Source: Acinetobacter sp. ANC 3903
GTDB lineage: Bacteria; Pseudomonadota; Gammaproteobacteria; Pseudomonadales; Moraxellaceae
Direction of reading: 5' to 3'
DNA length: 64,000 nucleotides
NCBI RefSeq assembly: GCF_002135315.1
Contig: NZ_NEGA01000008.1
Coordinates: 62,001-126,000 of the forward strand
Position numbers and translations under genes: made by a program. Positions within the stretch are counted from its first letter, which is position 1, and the number at the start of each line of letters is the position of its first letter. The notes below the pieces were generated by a model. The model was not told the origin of the DNA and ran no database searches. It saw nothing but the letters and a program-made list of their open reading frames with translations. This document shows, piece after piece, positions 42,795 through 55,837 of the stretch.

Positions 42795-43655
42795 TTAGTT
42801 TGAGGATGACATGACTGGATTATCAACTTTAAACAATTCTTTATCTTCTAATCGATAAGCGATTAGCTGATGTCCCCAAACACACCCGCCATCCACATTC
42901 TGAATCTGTGGCGTAACGGTTTTCCCTTGTAATGCGGCCCAGTGTCCAAAAATCAACTGATGAGTTTTAGCAGCTTTGGATTCAAACTCAAACCATGGCT
43001 GAAAGCCTTCAGGCATGGGATCATCCAGAGAATCTTTAAAGCAGAATTCCATTTGCCCTTTTGCATTGGTTAAACGCATACGAGTCAGATAATTGGTAAT
43101 ACAACGCAAGCGCTCATTGCCTTGCAAATCATCTGACCAAAGATCGGGTTTTTTACCGTACATTTCCGCCAAGAAAGCATCCACTACAGCAAAATCATCA
43201 TGGGAAATCACCGCTTCTATTTCTTTTGCCAATGCCGCAGTTTGCTCTGCTGACCAAAGACAAGGAATACCCGCATGCGTCAATATGGTTTGTTCATTCG
43301 GAAACAGGCATAAAGGCTGTTTACGCAACCAGTCAATTAAATCATCGCTATCAATAGCATCAATCACATCGCTGGTTTTATCTCTTTCATTTAGCTCTTT
43401 TAAACCACGTGCACATGCCAACAGGGTTAAATCATGATTGCCCAGTACTGTAGCTGCCACACCACGATCCACCAGTTTTTTGACAAAGCGTAGCGTGCCA
43501 ACCGAGTTTTCACCCCGCGCCACCAGATCGCCTGCAAACCAGATAAAATCCTGATCCGGATCAAACTTGATTTCTTTCAGCAAGGCTTTTAAGGCTTCAA
43601 AACAGCCCTGAACATCACCAATCACATAATTGTATCGAATATTCGAAGCTGCCAC
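42795..43655 (-). CDS. apaH: Symmetrical bis(5'-nucleosyl)-tetraphosphatase ApaH
   Basis: Hydrolyses Ap4A and related dinucleotides to two ADP and can remove Np4-type RNA caps. At 286 residues it carries the PPP-family metal motifs GDVQGC, GDLVARG, GNHD and FGHWAAL. The start is a GTG at 43653-43655 placed immediately after the rsmA stop codon, with GGTGGA just upstream inside rsmA, so translation is coupled. The rsmA-apaH order is common in gammaproteobacteria. Confidence 0.95.
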   Translation of the reverse strand: MAASNIRYNYVIGDVQGCFEALKALLKEIKFDPDQDFIWFAGDLVARGENSVGTLRFVKKLVDRGVAATVLGNHDLTLLACARGLKELNERDKTSDVIDAIDSDDLIDWLRKQPLCLFPNEQTILTHAGIPCLWSAEQTAALAKEIEAVISHDDFAVVDAFLAEMYGKKPDLWSDDLQGNERLRCITNYLTRMRLTNAKGQMEFCFKDSLDDPMPEGFQPWFEFESKAAKTHQLIFGHWAALQGKTVTPQIQNVDGGCVWGHQLIAYRLEDKELFKVDNPVMSSSN

Positions 43656-44468
43656 TTAATCCACCATTTGATCTGCTAATGCAACAAATTGAGCCAACGT
43701 TAAAGTTTCTGGACGTGCCATTGGATCAACCCCAGCATTTTCAAAACCTTCTTCAACCAACATGCCTTTTAAACTATTGCGCAAGGTTTTACGACGTTGG
43801 GTGAATACATGTGAAACCAGACGGGCTAAAGCTTTTTCACTTTTTGCCACAATCGGCTTGGTTGCATAAGGCTCTAGACGGAAAACTGCAGAGGTGACTT
43901 TAGGTGGTGGATTGAATGATCCCGGTGGTACTTCAAACAAGAAAGTCGGTTTGCAATAATACTGAATCATCACTGACAAACGGCCATATTCTTTGCTGTT
44001 TGGTGATGCGGTAATACGGTCAACCACTTCTTTTTGCAACATGAAGTGCATGTCTTTGACTTTGTCACCAAATTCCAAGAGGTGGAACAACAACGGTGTC
44101 GAAATGTTATAGGGTAAGTTACCAACCACACGAAGCGGACGACCTTCTGCAAATAAATTGGTGAAGTCGTATTTTAATGCATCGGTTTCAATAATGGTTA
44201 AACGTTCAGGATGCGGTACACGACCTGGTAAACCTGCCGCCAAATCACGATCCAGCTCAAGCACGGTCAAGGCATCACATTCACCAATTAAAGGCGAAGT
44301 CAAAGCTGCAAGACCCGGACCAATTTCAACAATATTTTCACCTGCACGCGGGTTCACCGAACGTACAATTTTTGCAATGACACGTTGGTCATGTAAGAAG
44401 TTTTGACCAAAACGCTTACGCGTGTGATGCCCTTCATCTTTTGGGTTTAAGGCATTAATTTGATACAT
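43656..44468 (-). CDS. rsmA: 16S rRNA dimethyladenosine transferase RsmA/KsgA
   Basis: Dimethylates the two adjacent adenines near the 3' end of 16S rRNA (A1518, A1519 in E. coli numbering) during 30S maturation. At 270 residues it has the N-terminal RKRFGQNFLHD, SAM motif VEIGPGLAALT, catalytic NLPYNIS, and FNPPPKVTSAVFRLEP. Sits in an operon with pdxA upstream (33-bp gap) and apaH downstream. Confidence 0.97.
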   Translation of the reverse strand: MYQINALNPKDEGHHTRKRFGQNFLHDQRVIAKIVRSVNPRAGENIVEIGPGLAALTSPLIGECDALTVLELDRDLAAGLPGRVPHPERLTIIETDALKYDFTNLFAEGRPLRVVGNLPYNISTPLLFHLLEFGDKVKDMHFMLQKEVVDRITASPNSKEYGRLSVMIQYYCKPTFLFEVPPGSFNPPPKVTSAVFRLEPYATKPIVAKSEKALARLVSHVFTQRRKTLRNSLKGMLVEEGFENAGVDPMARPETLTLAQFVALADQMVD

Positions 44469-44501
44469 AAAAACATTTCCAACGTGAGTAATGAGTAAAA
44501 A

Positions 44502-45470
44502 TCAGTGGCGAGCCAAATCCAAGGCTAAATCGACAGCAACGTGCAAGCTTGAACTTTTTGCCAGTCCAGTCCCTGCAAGGGAGAGCGCTGTGCCATGATC
44601 TACAGAAGTACGGATAAAAGGTAAGCCCAAAGTAATGTTAATGGCTTCACCAAATCCTTGAGATTTTAACACAGGTAAGCCCTGATCGTGATACATCGCC
44701 AGAACAGCATCGGCATCTTTTAAATTTTCCGGGGTAAACAAAGTATCGGCAGGCAAACTTAGGCTCATATTAATGCCCTGTGCACGGTAACTTTCCAGTA
44801 CCGGATTAATCACTTCAATTTCTTCCATGCCCAAGTAGCCACCCTCACCGGCATGCGGATTCAGACCACAAACTAAAATACGCGGATGATCAATCTTGAA
44901 TTTGGTTTTTAAATCATGAATCAGAATATCAATCACTTGATGCAATCGTTCTGAAGTAATAGCATCCGGAACATCGCGTAAGGCCAAATGGGTGGTCGCG
45001 AGTGCAACACGTAAAGTCTTGGTGGCCAGCATCATCACTACACGCGGTACCCGAGCAAATTCCTGGTAATATTCGGTATGACCACTAAAGTGAATACCCG
45101 CTTCATTGATAATAGATTTTTGCACAGGCGCTGTAGCCACACCGACACTTTTACCCTGCATGGCATAATCTGCTGAACGACGTAATTGTTCTAAAACATA
45201 GGCAGAATTTTGTGCATTGAGTTGCCCCAGTATAACCTCGGTATTTAATGGCACATGTTCTACATACAGCTGCCCTTGAGCCGATGATTCAGCTTGTGCT
45301 TGATACTCTAGCAGCTCGATATCAATATTTAATAACTCGGCACGTTGCTTTAATAAATCAATGTCGGCCAATATCACGATTGGTCGCTCATCAATACGAT
45401 CCGCCAAACTTAGACAAATATCTGGACCAATACCGGCAGGTTCACCACTAGTGACATATAAAGGAAGCAT
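44502..45470 (-). CDS. pdxA: 4-hydroxythreonine-4-phosphate dehydrogenase PdxA
   Basis: Pyridoxal-phosphate biosynthesis enzyme that oxidises and decarboxylates 4-hydroxythreonine phosphate. At 322 residues: LYVTSGEPAGIGPDIC, metal-binding HFSGHTEYYQE, GLNPHAGEGGYLG, and DAVLAMYHDQGLPVLK with SVDHGTALSLAG. First gene of the pdxA-rsmA-apaH operon; in many relatives surA precedes it, but here the upstream 490 bp are gene-free. Confidence 0.95.
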   Translation of the reverse strand: MLPLYVTSGEPAGIGPDICLSLADRIDERPIVILADIDLLKQRAELLNIDIELLEYQAQAESSAQGQLYVEHVPLNTEVILGQLNAQNSAYVLEQLRRSADYAMQGKSVGVATAPVQKSIINEAGIHFSGHTEYYQEFARVPRVVMMLATKTLRVALATTHLALRDVPDAITSERLHQVIDILIHDLKTKFKIDHPRILVCGLNPHAGEGGYLGMEEIEVINPVLESYRAQGINMSLSLPADTLFTPENLKDADAVLAMYHDQGLPVLKSQGFGEAINITLGLPFIRTSVDHGTALSLAGTGLAKSSSLHVAVDLALDLARH

Positions 45471-45738
45471 AATTCATCCAGGTAAGCTTGATGATCAACA
45501 TTATAACGCGAATGCGGAACAAGAAAGCTGAAGCTGTGCAAAACAACTTATAGATCAAATATTTTAATCAACAAGATAGCTAGTAATTTGCATGACCTCG
45601 ATATCTTTCATTTTATTATTCCATTGAAAGCAGGATGTTAAATTTTAATCATCAGTTGTTAGAAACAGCAAAAATGCTGAATAACTAGATTTTTCATGCC
45701 GATAAAATTGTGTCTGTAGCCTTAAAGGAAGGCATGCA

Positions 45739-45774
45739 AAATTGTCAGTTCCCGAGATGAAAGACAATTTTTTT
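45739..45774 (+). terminator. Orphan terminator-like hairpin
   Basis: AAAATTGTC, 16-base loop, GACAATTTTTTTA. No gene ends just upstream on this strand, so it may end a small RNA or an upstream read-through transcript. Confidence 0.4.
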
Positions 45775-45869
45775 ATCTTCATTTACCAACCATCCTTTTT
45801 AGATTCTCCAACCCTTCCATTTTCATTCTTGTTCTTTTAAAATATAGCGCTTGAAATTTTATATTTTCA

Positions 45870-45898
45870 TTGTGGTTCTCCTGGCTTTCAGGTAGAAT
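45870..45898 (+). promoter_or_regulatory. Promoter of rplM-rpsI
   Basis: TTGTGG (45870-45875), 17-bp spacer, TAGAAT (45893-45898). Transcription would start near 45905, giving a leader of about 55 bases. Confidence 0.65.
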
Positions 45899-45911
45899 TC
45901 GGTCTCCTTTT

Positions 45912-45937
45912 GTTTGGACAGCTTCCATAGTCCAAAC
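45912..45937 (+). promoter_or_regulatory. rplM 5'-leader hairpin
   Basis: GTTTGGAC-AGCTTCCATA-GTCCAAAC: a perfect 8-bp stem in the short leader between the promoter and the rplM ribosome site. In E. coli the rplM-rpsI operon is autoregulated through its leader by L13; an analogous role here is inferred from position. Confidence 0.6.
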
Positions 45938-45960
45938 CAACTATAATAGGTAGTGGTTTA

Positions 45961-46389
45961 ATGAAAACTCTCAGCGCTAAGCCAGCTGAAGTTCAACACG
46001 ACTGGTACGTTGTTGATGCTTCTGGCAAAACTTTAGGTCGTCTTGCGACTGAAATCGCTCGTCGTTTACGCGGTAAGCATAAAACTTCTTATACTCCTCA
46101 CGTTGATACTGGTGATTACATCGTTGTGATCAATGCTGAACAAGTTCAAGTGACTGGTAAAAAATCACTTGATAAGAAATATTATCGCCATACTGGTTTC
46201 CCTGGTGGTATTCGTGAAACTAATTTCGAGAAATTAGTTGCTCACAAACCAGAAGAAATTTTCCAACGCGCTGTAAAAGGCATGTTGCCAAAAGGTCCTC
46301 TTGGTTATGCAATGATCAAAAAAATGAAAGTGTACGCTGGTACTGAGCATCCACATACTGCTCAACAGCCACAAGTTTTGGACATCTAA
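45961..46389 (+). CDS. rplM: 50S ribosomal protein L13
   Basis: Early-assembly protein of the large ribosomal subunit; 142 residues, exactly the E. coli length. It begins [33 protein letters not shown] and carries the L13 signature around [22 protein letters not shown]-type residues ([19 protein letters not shown]). First gene of the rplM-rpsI pair. Confidence 0.98.
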   Translation: MKTLSAKPAEVQHDWYVVDASGKTLGRLATEIARRLRGKHKTSYTPHVDTGDYIVVINAEQVQVTGKKSLDKKYYRHTGFPGGIRETNFEKLVAHKPEEIFQRAVKGMLPKGPLGYAMIKKMKVYAGTEHPHTAQQPQVLDI

Positions 46390-46401
46390 GGGATACAGCA
46401 C

Positions 46402-46788
46402 ATGGCTACTAACTATGGTACAGGTCGCCGTAAGACCGCAACTGCACGTGTTTTCTTATCAGCTGGTACAGGTAAACTCGTAATCAATAACCGTACTCTT
46501 GAGCAATATTTCGGTCGTGAAACTGCTCGTATGGTTGTTCGTCAACCTTTAGAGCTTCTTGAAGCTACTGAAAAATTTGACCTTTACATCACTGTTGCTG
46601 GTGGTGGTATCGGTGGTCAAGCTGGCGCTATCCGTCACGGTATTACTCGTGCATTGATCGCTGCTGACGAATCTGTTAAACCTGCTCTTCGTCAAGCTGG
46701 TTTCGTTACTCGTGATGCTCGTGAAGTTGAACGTAAGAAACTTGGTTTACGTAAAGCTCGTAAACGTCCTCAATTCTCTAAACGTTAA
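46402..46788 (+). CDS. rpsI: 30S ribosomal protein S9
   Basis: Small-subunit protein whose C-terminal basic tail contacts P-site tRNA; 128 residues, ending in [11 protein letters not shown] with the conserved SKR tail. N-terminus [18 protein letters not shown], then [21 protein letters not shown]. It starts 12 bp after rplM and is followed by a strong terminator. Confidence 0.98.
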   Translation: MATNYGTGRRKTATARVFLSAGTGKLVINNRTLEQYFGRETARMVVRQPLELLEATEKFDLYITVAGGGIGGQAGAIRHGITRALIAADESVKPALRQAGFVTRDAREVERKKLGLRKARKRPQFSKR

Positions 46789-46807
46789 TTCGTTTACCGA
46801 ATCGGAC

Positions 46808-46837
46808 AAAAAGCCTTGGTTTATCCAAGGCTTTTTT
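46808..46837 (+). terminator. Rho-independent terminator after rpsI
   Basis: A5-GCCTTGG-TTTAT-CCAAGGC-T6, 20 bp past the stop. Confidence 0.93.
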
Positions 46838-47054
46838 ATTATCTATTACAAAGAATTGACGAATAAAACGAATCAATACCCATAAACGATCACAACCTAT
46901 AGTTATTGGCCATCATACAAAAACCAGTGCCTGGCCATCTACAAGTTAAAAATGGGCACAGCAAAAAATATAAATTTCATTCATCCCCATTGAACCGTGA
47001 TTTTATAGCCTAATTTTAGTATCCTATCCTATTCATTTATCACTGCTTCGGATT

Positions 47055-47705
47055 ATGTCAATCGAAAATGCACCTCCTCAAGGAATCACGCTTTACAGTC
47101 ATGCGGATGATTTTCGCTCACACTGGATACGCTATGTACTTGCCGAGAAGCAAATCAAATATAATCTAATTATTGTAGATGAAGATGATGAAGATCTCGC
47201 CAGTCTAAATCCCTATAACCAGCTTCCTATGATGATTGAGAATGAGCTTAAGCTCTTTAATAGTGGCATTATTTCCGAATATCTAGATGACCGCTATCGT
47301 CAAAACAAGCTCTATGCCGATGCTCCAATGCCACGTGCAGAACAACGTCAGTATATCTGGCGTTTTGATCAAGACTGGTTAAAACTGGCTGATATTATGC
47401 TACGTCATCCAGATACCCTGAATGAAAAAGAGAAAGTAAAAGCTCAAAAGCAACTCAGAGATACGCTTATTTCACTTACCCCTCTATTTCAGCATTTTCC
47501 CTATTTTATGTCGGAAAGCTTTACAATTTTAGATTGCATGCTAGCACCCATTTTTATACGTTTAAATGCTATGGGTATTGAATTACCTAAACAGCATTGC
47601 CGTCCTATTCATTTATATTGTCAACGAATTTTTAGTCGGCCTGCATTTATCAAGTCCTTAACGATGCAGGAAAAAAACCGCTACAGTGAATTTTTAGTAA
47701 ATTAA
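47055..47705 (+). CDS. sspA: Stringent starvation protein A (SspA)
   Basis: RNA-polymerase-associated protein with a glutathione-S-transferase fold but no GST activity; it modulates stationary-phase transcription. 216 residues: N-terminal thioredoxin-like domain (GITLYSHADDFRSHWIRYVLAEK, NPYNQLPMMIENELKLFNSGIISEYLDDRY), then a helical domain ending FSRPAFIKSLT. The PHP motif region of E. coli is replaced by other residues here. It lies 12 bp upstream of sspB, as in most proteobacteria. Confidence 0.93.
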   Translation: MSIENAPPQGITLYSHADDFRSHWIRYVLAEKQIKYNLIIVDEDDEDLASLNPYNQLPMMIENELKLFNSGIISEYLDDRYRQNKLYADAPMPRAEQRQYIWRFDQDWLKLADIMLRHPDTLNEKEKVKAQKQLRDTLISLTPLFQHFPYFMSESFTILDCMLAPIFIRLNAMGIELPKQHCRPIHLYCQRIFSRPAFIKSLTMQEKNRYSEFLVN

Positions 47706-47717
47706 TCGAGCAAAATC

Positions 47718-48149
47718 ATGTCTGAACAAGAATTGAATCTCCCCCCTACCCGCCCTTATTTAGCACGTGCTATTTATGAATGGATTTGTGACAACAACCT
47801 TACCCCTTATTTACTGGTTGATGCGACTCAGCCCAATACCAGGGTCCCGGAACAATTCATTCAGGATGGTCAGATTGTTTTAAATATTGTGCCTCATGCT
47901 GTACATCAGTTAACCATGAGTAATGATGCTATCACCTTCTCTGCGCGTTTTGGTGGCGTTTCACGTGATATCTATGTACCCTTAAATGCAGTGATGGGCA
48001 TTTATGCACGTGAAAATGGGCAAGGTTTATTCTTTGATCCAAATGAATATGAAGGTACCCAAATCGCTGAAGATACTTTAAAATCTACTACAACTTCAGA
48101 AGAAACTAAACAACCTAAGAAAAAACCGAGCCTACGGTTATTAGACTAA
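47718..48149 (+). CDS. sspB: ClpXP specificity-enhancing factor SspB
   Basis: Adaptor that delivers ssrA-tagged proteins to ClpXP. 143 residues: substrate-binding Sm-like domain (RPYLARAIYEWICDNNLTPYLLVDA, GQIVLNIVPHAVHQLTMSNDAITFSARFGG, DIYVPLNAVMGIYARENGQG), a flexible Thr/Ser/Glu linker, and a C-terminal ClpX-binding motif KKKPSLRLLD, comparable to the terminal motif of E. coli SspB. Operon with sspA and probably with the following unknown gene (19-bp gap). Confidence 0.95.
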   Translation: MSEQELNLPPTRPYLARAIYEWICDNNLTPYLLVDATQPNTRVPEQFIQDGQIVLNIVPHAVHQLTMSNDAITFSARFGGVSRDIYVPLNAVMGIYARENGQGLFFDPNEYEGTQIAEDTLKSTTTSEETKQPKKKPSLRLLD

Positions 48150-48168
48150 AATAATATGGAGCAAGTGA

Positions 48169-48816
48169 ATGGCTTTTGATTTAGTACAATATTTTGCTGA
48201 GCAGATTAACACTCAAAAGCCTCAGCTTCTCGAACATTATTCTAGAGAAGATCGAAAAACTCAGCTGTTAGAAATTAATGCGCTGGTATTAGGTAAACTC
48301 ATTTCACTTTGGCGAACCGACGATAAAAAAGTTTACCAAGAAATTTCCTCGCCAGATGATCTGTTTATTCAAGAAATTGCGCGCCATCTTACAACATCTT
48401 CAAAAAATCAGTCCAGCTTGCCTAAAAATGAGTTAGAACCAACAGTAACTGAAATATTAAAATTACAACTGGCAGAATTAAAACAGCTTAATGATATTGG
48501 AAACCTGAATATCAGAGGGTTACATGAGCTTATATTAGGACAGATTGAACACCTATCTGGTCAAGCCTCCGATTGGGTTTGGTCAACAAATGATCTAATA
48601 GAATTAAAAGGCTCTAAACCAATTGAGCAAGAAGATATATCATTAGACTCAACAATGAAGGAGTTTAGTCAAATGGTTCACCAGAATATCCAGCAGCATG
48701 ATGTTGAAGAAGTTTCAGTTGTAAGCACCCCAACCTGGGCAAAGATTGTTGAGCCTGTAGTTGCAATCGCAATTCTTTGGGTACTGGCCTCTGCAGCATG
48801 TAATATTTTTGCTTAA
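48169..48816 (+). CDS. Unknown tail-anchored protein in the sspAB operon
   Basis: A 215-residue protein I do not recognise. It has a soluble, helix-rich body (MAFDLVQYFAEQINTQKPQLLEHY..., with several Leu/Glu/Gln-rich helices around residues 85-130) and a single C-terminal hydrophobic segment, IVEPVVAIAILWVLASAACNIFA, at the very end, so it may be tail-anchored in the inner membrane with its body in the cytoplasm. It starts 19 bp after sspB with a GGAGC ribosome site. Its operon position hints at a role in protein quality control or stationary phase, but that is inference only. Confidence 0.8.
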   Translation: MAFDLVQYFAEQINTQKPQLLEHYSREDRKTQLLEINALVLGKLISLWRTDDKKVYQEISSPDDLFIQEIARHLTTSSKNQSSLPKNELEPTVTEILKLQLAELKQLNDIGNLNIRGLHELILGQIEHLSGQASDWVWSTNDLIELKGSKPIEQEDISLDSTMKEFSQMVHQNIQQHDVEEVSVVSTPTWAKIVEPVVAIAILWVLASAACNIFA

Positions 48817-48837
48817 CATTTGCAAAAATTCAGATCT

Positions 48838-48862
48838 TAAAACCAGCATTTGCTGGTTTTTT
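48838..48862 (+). terminator. Terminator of the sspA-sspB operon
   Basis: AAAACCAGCA-TT-TGCTGGTTTTTTT, 22 bp past the last stop codon. Confidence 0.9.
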
Positions 48863-48882
48863 TATTGCTTCTATTCCCCGCA

Positions 48883-48917
48883 AAAAAAACACCCCCTGAT
48901 TTGATCAGGGGGTGTTT
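48883..48917 (-). terminator. rRNA operon terminator
   Basis: On the minus strand AAACACCCCCTGA-TCAAA-TCAGGGGGTGTTT followed by more T: a 13-bp GC-rich stem just beyond the 5S gene. Confidence 0.94.
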
Positions 48918-48925
48918 AGAATAAT

Positions 48926-49041
48926 GAGCTGGCGATGACTTACTCTCACATGGGTAATCCCACACTACCATCAGCGCTAAGAGGTTTCACTTCTGAGTTC
49001 GGGAAGGGATCAGGTGGTTCACTCTTGCTATTGTCGCCAGC
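48926..49041 (-). rRNA. rrf: 5S ribosomal RNA
   Basis: About 115 nt. On the minus strand it runs from GCTGGCGACAATAGCAAGAG to TCATCGCCAGCTC, with the terminal GCTGGCG/CGCCAGC helix and the conserved CCCGAACTCAGAAGTGAAAC loop region visible. Last gene of the rRNA operon. Ends are accurate to a base or two. Confidence 0.96.
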
Positions 49042-49211
49042 ACAACTGTTTATGGACTTGTTCGGGTCTTATTTAACTGCTTTGCAGTGTTTGCCGTACT
49101 TGATACCAAATGAGTTTAACAGAGATACTTGAGTTGAATATTGTCTTACTAACGAGCTTATGAATCAAGCTGTTTTGCTGAATATCGAATCAATTGAGCT
49201 TTTATACAACA

Positions 49212-52121
<2,910 letters not shown>

Positions 52122-52138
<17 letters not shown>

Positions 52139-52518
52139 CGTCCATCCCTACAAGTAGGATGAGCAACAGATTATGATGATCTCTCATCACTCTCATACAG
52201 TTGGCGTTTGTGCACTTAAGCACCGTACAGCTTCAATTAGATTCATATACCAAAACGCTTGATTCAGTTAATTTCGCTAGTAACTCATTTCTTAATCTTC
52301 ATCAACCAGTCATAAATGACTGCTAATGTCGATTTCAAAACGAGTATGAACAAATTATTTCAACTCAAATATATTCTGTTAATGATTTTTCCAGCCTTCG
52401 TCAGGTCAGGAAACTGTGATAAATCACAGAACTTAATAAACTAAAACCATTCAATCATGATCTTATTTACTAAATTCTATAATCTAACTTCTTAGCTTAT
52501 ATATTGAAGAACAATATA
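52122..52518. other. Spacer between tRNA-Ala and 23S
   Basis: A 397-bp internal transcribed spacer. Besides the 23S processing arm at 52122-52138 it is AT-rich and shows no gene. It will be transcribed and removed during rRNA maturation. Confidence 0.7.
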
Positions 52519-52594
52519 TGGTGGAGACTAACGGAGTCGAACCGTTGACCTCCTGCGTGCAAAGCAGGCGCTCTACCAACTAAGCTAAGTCCCC
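52519..52594 (-). tRNA. tRNA-Ala (anticodon TGC)
   Basis: 76 nt with encoded CCA. Minus strand starts GGGGACTTAGCTTAGTTGG, anticodon loop CTTTGCACG gives TGC, T loop GGTTCGACTCC. Part of the 16S-23S spacer, co-transcribed with rRNA. Confidence 0.97.
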
Positions 52595-52638
52595 AGCTTA
52601 TCAATAAGTCAATGTATCTTTTTTCTGTAGTCAGATAG

Positions 52639-52715
<77 letters not shown>

Positions 52716-52729
52716 TCAGATACATCGTC

Positions 52730-54467
<1,738 letters not shown>

Positions 54468-54518
54468 AATCTCTTAATGATCTTCTTGCTGATTCGTCAC
54501 CAGCAAGCTAGGTCGGCT

Positions 54519-54546
54519 ATATTACACTAGATATTCTCAGTGTCAA
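54519..54546 (-). promoter_or_regulatory. rRNA operon promoter, proximal (P2-like)
   Basis: Minus strand TTGACA (54541-54546), 16-bp spacer, TAATAT (54519-54524), then a GC-rich discriminator GCCGACC typical of stringently controlled rRNA promoters. About 200 bp upstream of 16S. Confidence 0.85.
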
Positions 54547-54657
54547 TCAGTAATTCAAATTATTTTAAACTTTCTTTCTAAAACCCAATCTTAACACTTC
54601 GTGCTAAGTTGCTGTTTTACCAGAAGTTTTAATCTTCATCACCGCCGATGGATGTGC

Positions 54658-54685
54658 ATTCTACAGCATTTCACAACCAGCACAA
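54658..54685 (-). promoter_or_regulatory. rRNA operon promoter, distal (P1-like)
   Basis: Minus strand TTGTGC (54680-54685), 16-bp spacer, TAGAAT (54658-54663), followed by GCACATCC. The -10 and downstream bases TAGAATGCACA are identical to those in the tRNA operon promoter at 55732-55760. Confidence 0.65.
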
Positions 54686-54689
54686 CCCC

Positions 54690-55125
54690 TGTTGCGCTTT
54701 ATTTTTTAAATTATCTTCCAACTGTTTATTTATTCTTCAAAATAGAGGGGTTTTCTTATTTTTAAGTTTAAATCAACAACAATTTTGATTTAAATTTATA
54801 AATAACGTCTTTTCAATCCATTTTACTTCTCTGATTTTTTATCTTTTTATTTTCTCACATCAACTGCACTGGAGTTATTAGAACAATCAGCATTCCTATC
54901 GACTTAAAAATTTATAAGGTATAAACAAAAGATAGGAGAGATAGAGAAAAGAATTAAGCTGGAAATAAAATCCACCTTTTCCAGTAATAATGCGATTTGC
55001 TAATTTTTAATATTCTTTTTAAGCAAAATTTTAATTCTTTGGCTTATTTTCAAGTTTTATATTTCAAGAGAGCTCATTAAATTATTTGAATATCGAGAGC
55101 AGGAGCAATAAATACGATTCAAGCC
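54690..55125. other. AT-rich region upstream of the rRNA promoters
   Basis: About 435 bp of AT-rich DNA with no ORF or RNA gene that I can support. The part nearest the promoters could act as UP elements. It leads into the heptamer minisatellite. Confidence 0.5.
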
Positions 55126-55221
55126 ATGTTGAATGTTGAATGTTGAATGTTGAATGTTGAATGTTGAATGTTGAATGTTGAATGTTGAATGTTGAATGTT
55201 GAATGTTGAATGTTGAATGTT
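55126..55221. repeat. 7-bp minisatellite, ATGTTGA x 13.7
   Basis: A perfect tandem array of ATGTTGA from 55126 to 55221 (13 full copies and five bases). No interrupting unit is seen. The apparent minus-strand ORF here (repeating NIQHSTF) is created by the array and is not a gene. Confidence 0.95.
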
Positions 55222-55240
55222 ATTATTAAATTTTAGGCAT

Positions 55241-55261
55241 AAAAAAACCGCATTTAAGCGG
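55241..55261 (-). terminator. tRNA operon terminator
   Basis: On the minus strand CCGC-TTAAAT-GCGG-T7, about 30 bp after the last tRNA. The stem is only 4 bp but is GC-rich and has a full T run. Confidence 0.75.
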
Positions 55262-55270
55262 ATCATTTAT

Positions 55271-55290
55271 TTTTAAGTTTAAACTTAAAA
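55271..55290. repeat. 20-bp perfect AT palindrome abutting tRNA-Pro
   Basis: TTTTAAGTTT followed by its exact reverse complement, directly next to the CCA end of the last tRNA and just before its terminator. Likely a 3' trailer hairpin. Confidence 0.8.
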
Positions 55291-55367
<77 letters not shown>

Positions 55368-55371
55368 AAAT

Positions 55372-55447
55372 TGGGGTGAATGATGGGATTCGAACCCACG
55401 ACAACCGGAATCACAATCCGGGGCTCTACCAACTGAGCTACATCCAC
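55372..55447 (-). tRNA. tRNA-His (anticodon GTG)
   Basis: 76 nt with encoded CCA. Minus strand starts GTGGATGTAGCTCAGTTGG, anticodon loop TTGTGAT gives GTG; the base at 55448 supplies the extra G(-1) required by histidyl-tRNA synthetase and the discriminator is C. Confidence 0.97.
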
Positions 55448-55486
55448 CGTTACAACATTTTGGCTCTATAATACCAGACTACCAAA

Positions 55487-55563
55487 TGGTGCGCCTGACA
55501 GGATTCGAACCTGTGACCATCCGCTTAGAAGGCGGATGCTCTATCCAACTGAGCTACAGGCGC
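55487..55563 (-). tRNA. tRNA-Arg (anticodon TCT)
   Basis: 77 nt with encoded CCA. Minus strand starts GCGCCTGTAGCTCAGTTGG, anticodon loop CTTCTAA gives TCT, reading AGA/AGG. Confidence 0.97.
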
Positions 55564-55607
55564 ATGACCGATGATAAAAATATCATGCGATACTCGCCTT
55601 GAAGAAT

Positions 55608-55684
<77 letters not shown>

Positions 55685-55731
55685 ATTCATCTCAGCTTTT
55701 AGTGTATCGCACATCGTGCGGTACGGTGTGC

Positions 55732-55760
55732 ATTCTAGGCGTGACGCCTAGAGACGTCAA
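55732..55760 (-). promoter_or_regulatory. tRNA operon promoter with embedded palindrome
   Basis: Minus strand TTGACG (55755-55760), 17-bp spacer, TAGAAT (55732-55737), then GCACACC discriminator. The spacer and the edge of the -10 form a perfect inverted repeat CTAGGCG-TGA-CGCCTAG (55735-55751). Confidence 0.85.
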
Positions 55761-55837
55761 CACCTATATTCAAAAAAACCTAAAAAATCACTTCAACCGC
55801 TTATTTATCAAGCATTTTAGGTAATTTTTGATCAAAA

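Larger units (their letters stand above)
45471..45960. other. pdxA / rplM divergent intergenic region
   Basis: A 490-bp gene-free stretch. Near 45739-45774 it has a hairpin, AAATTGTC ... GACAATT followed by T6, on the plus strand. At 45870-45960 lie the rplM promoter and leader. I see no ORF over 60 codons and no tRNA. Confidence 0.6.

Noticed and set aside
55126-55221. Possible CRISPR array
   Set aside because: The units are 7 bp and contiguous with no spacers; no cas gene is present.
55057-55266. Minus-strand ORF encoding repeated NIQHSTF
   Set aside because: It is generated by the 7-bp minisatellite; the repeat length is not a multiple of three but gives no stop in this frame. No ribosome site and no reason to be translated.
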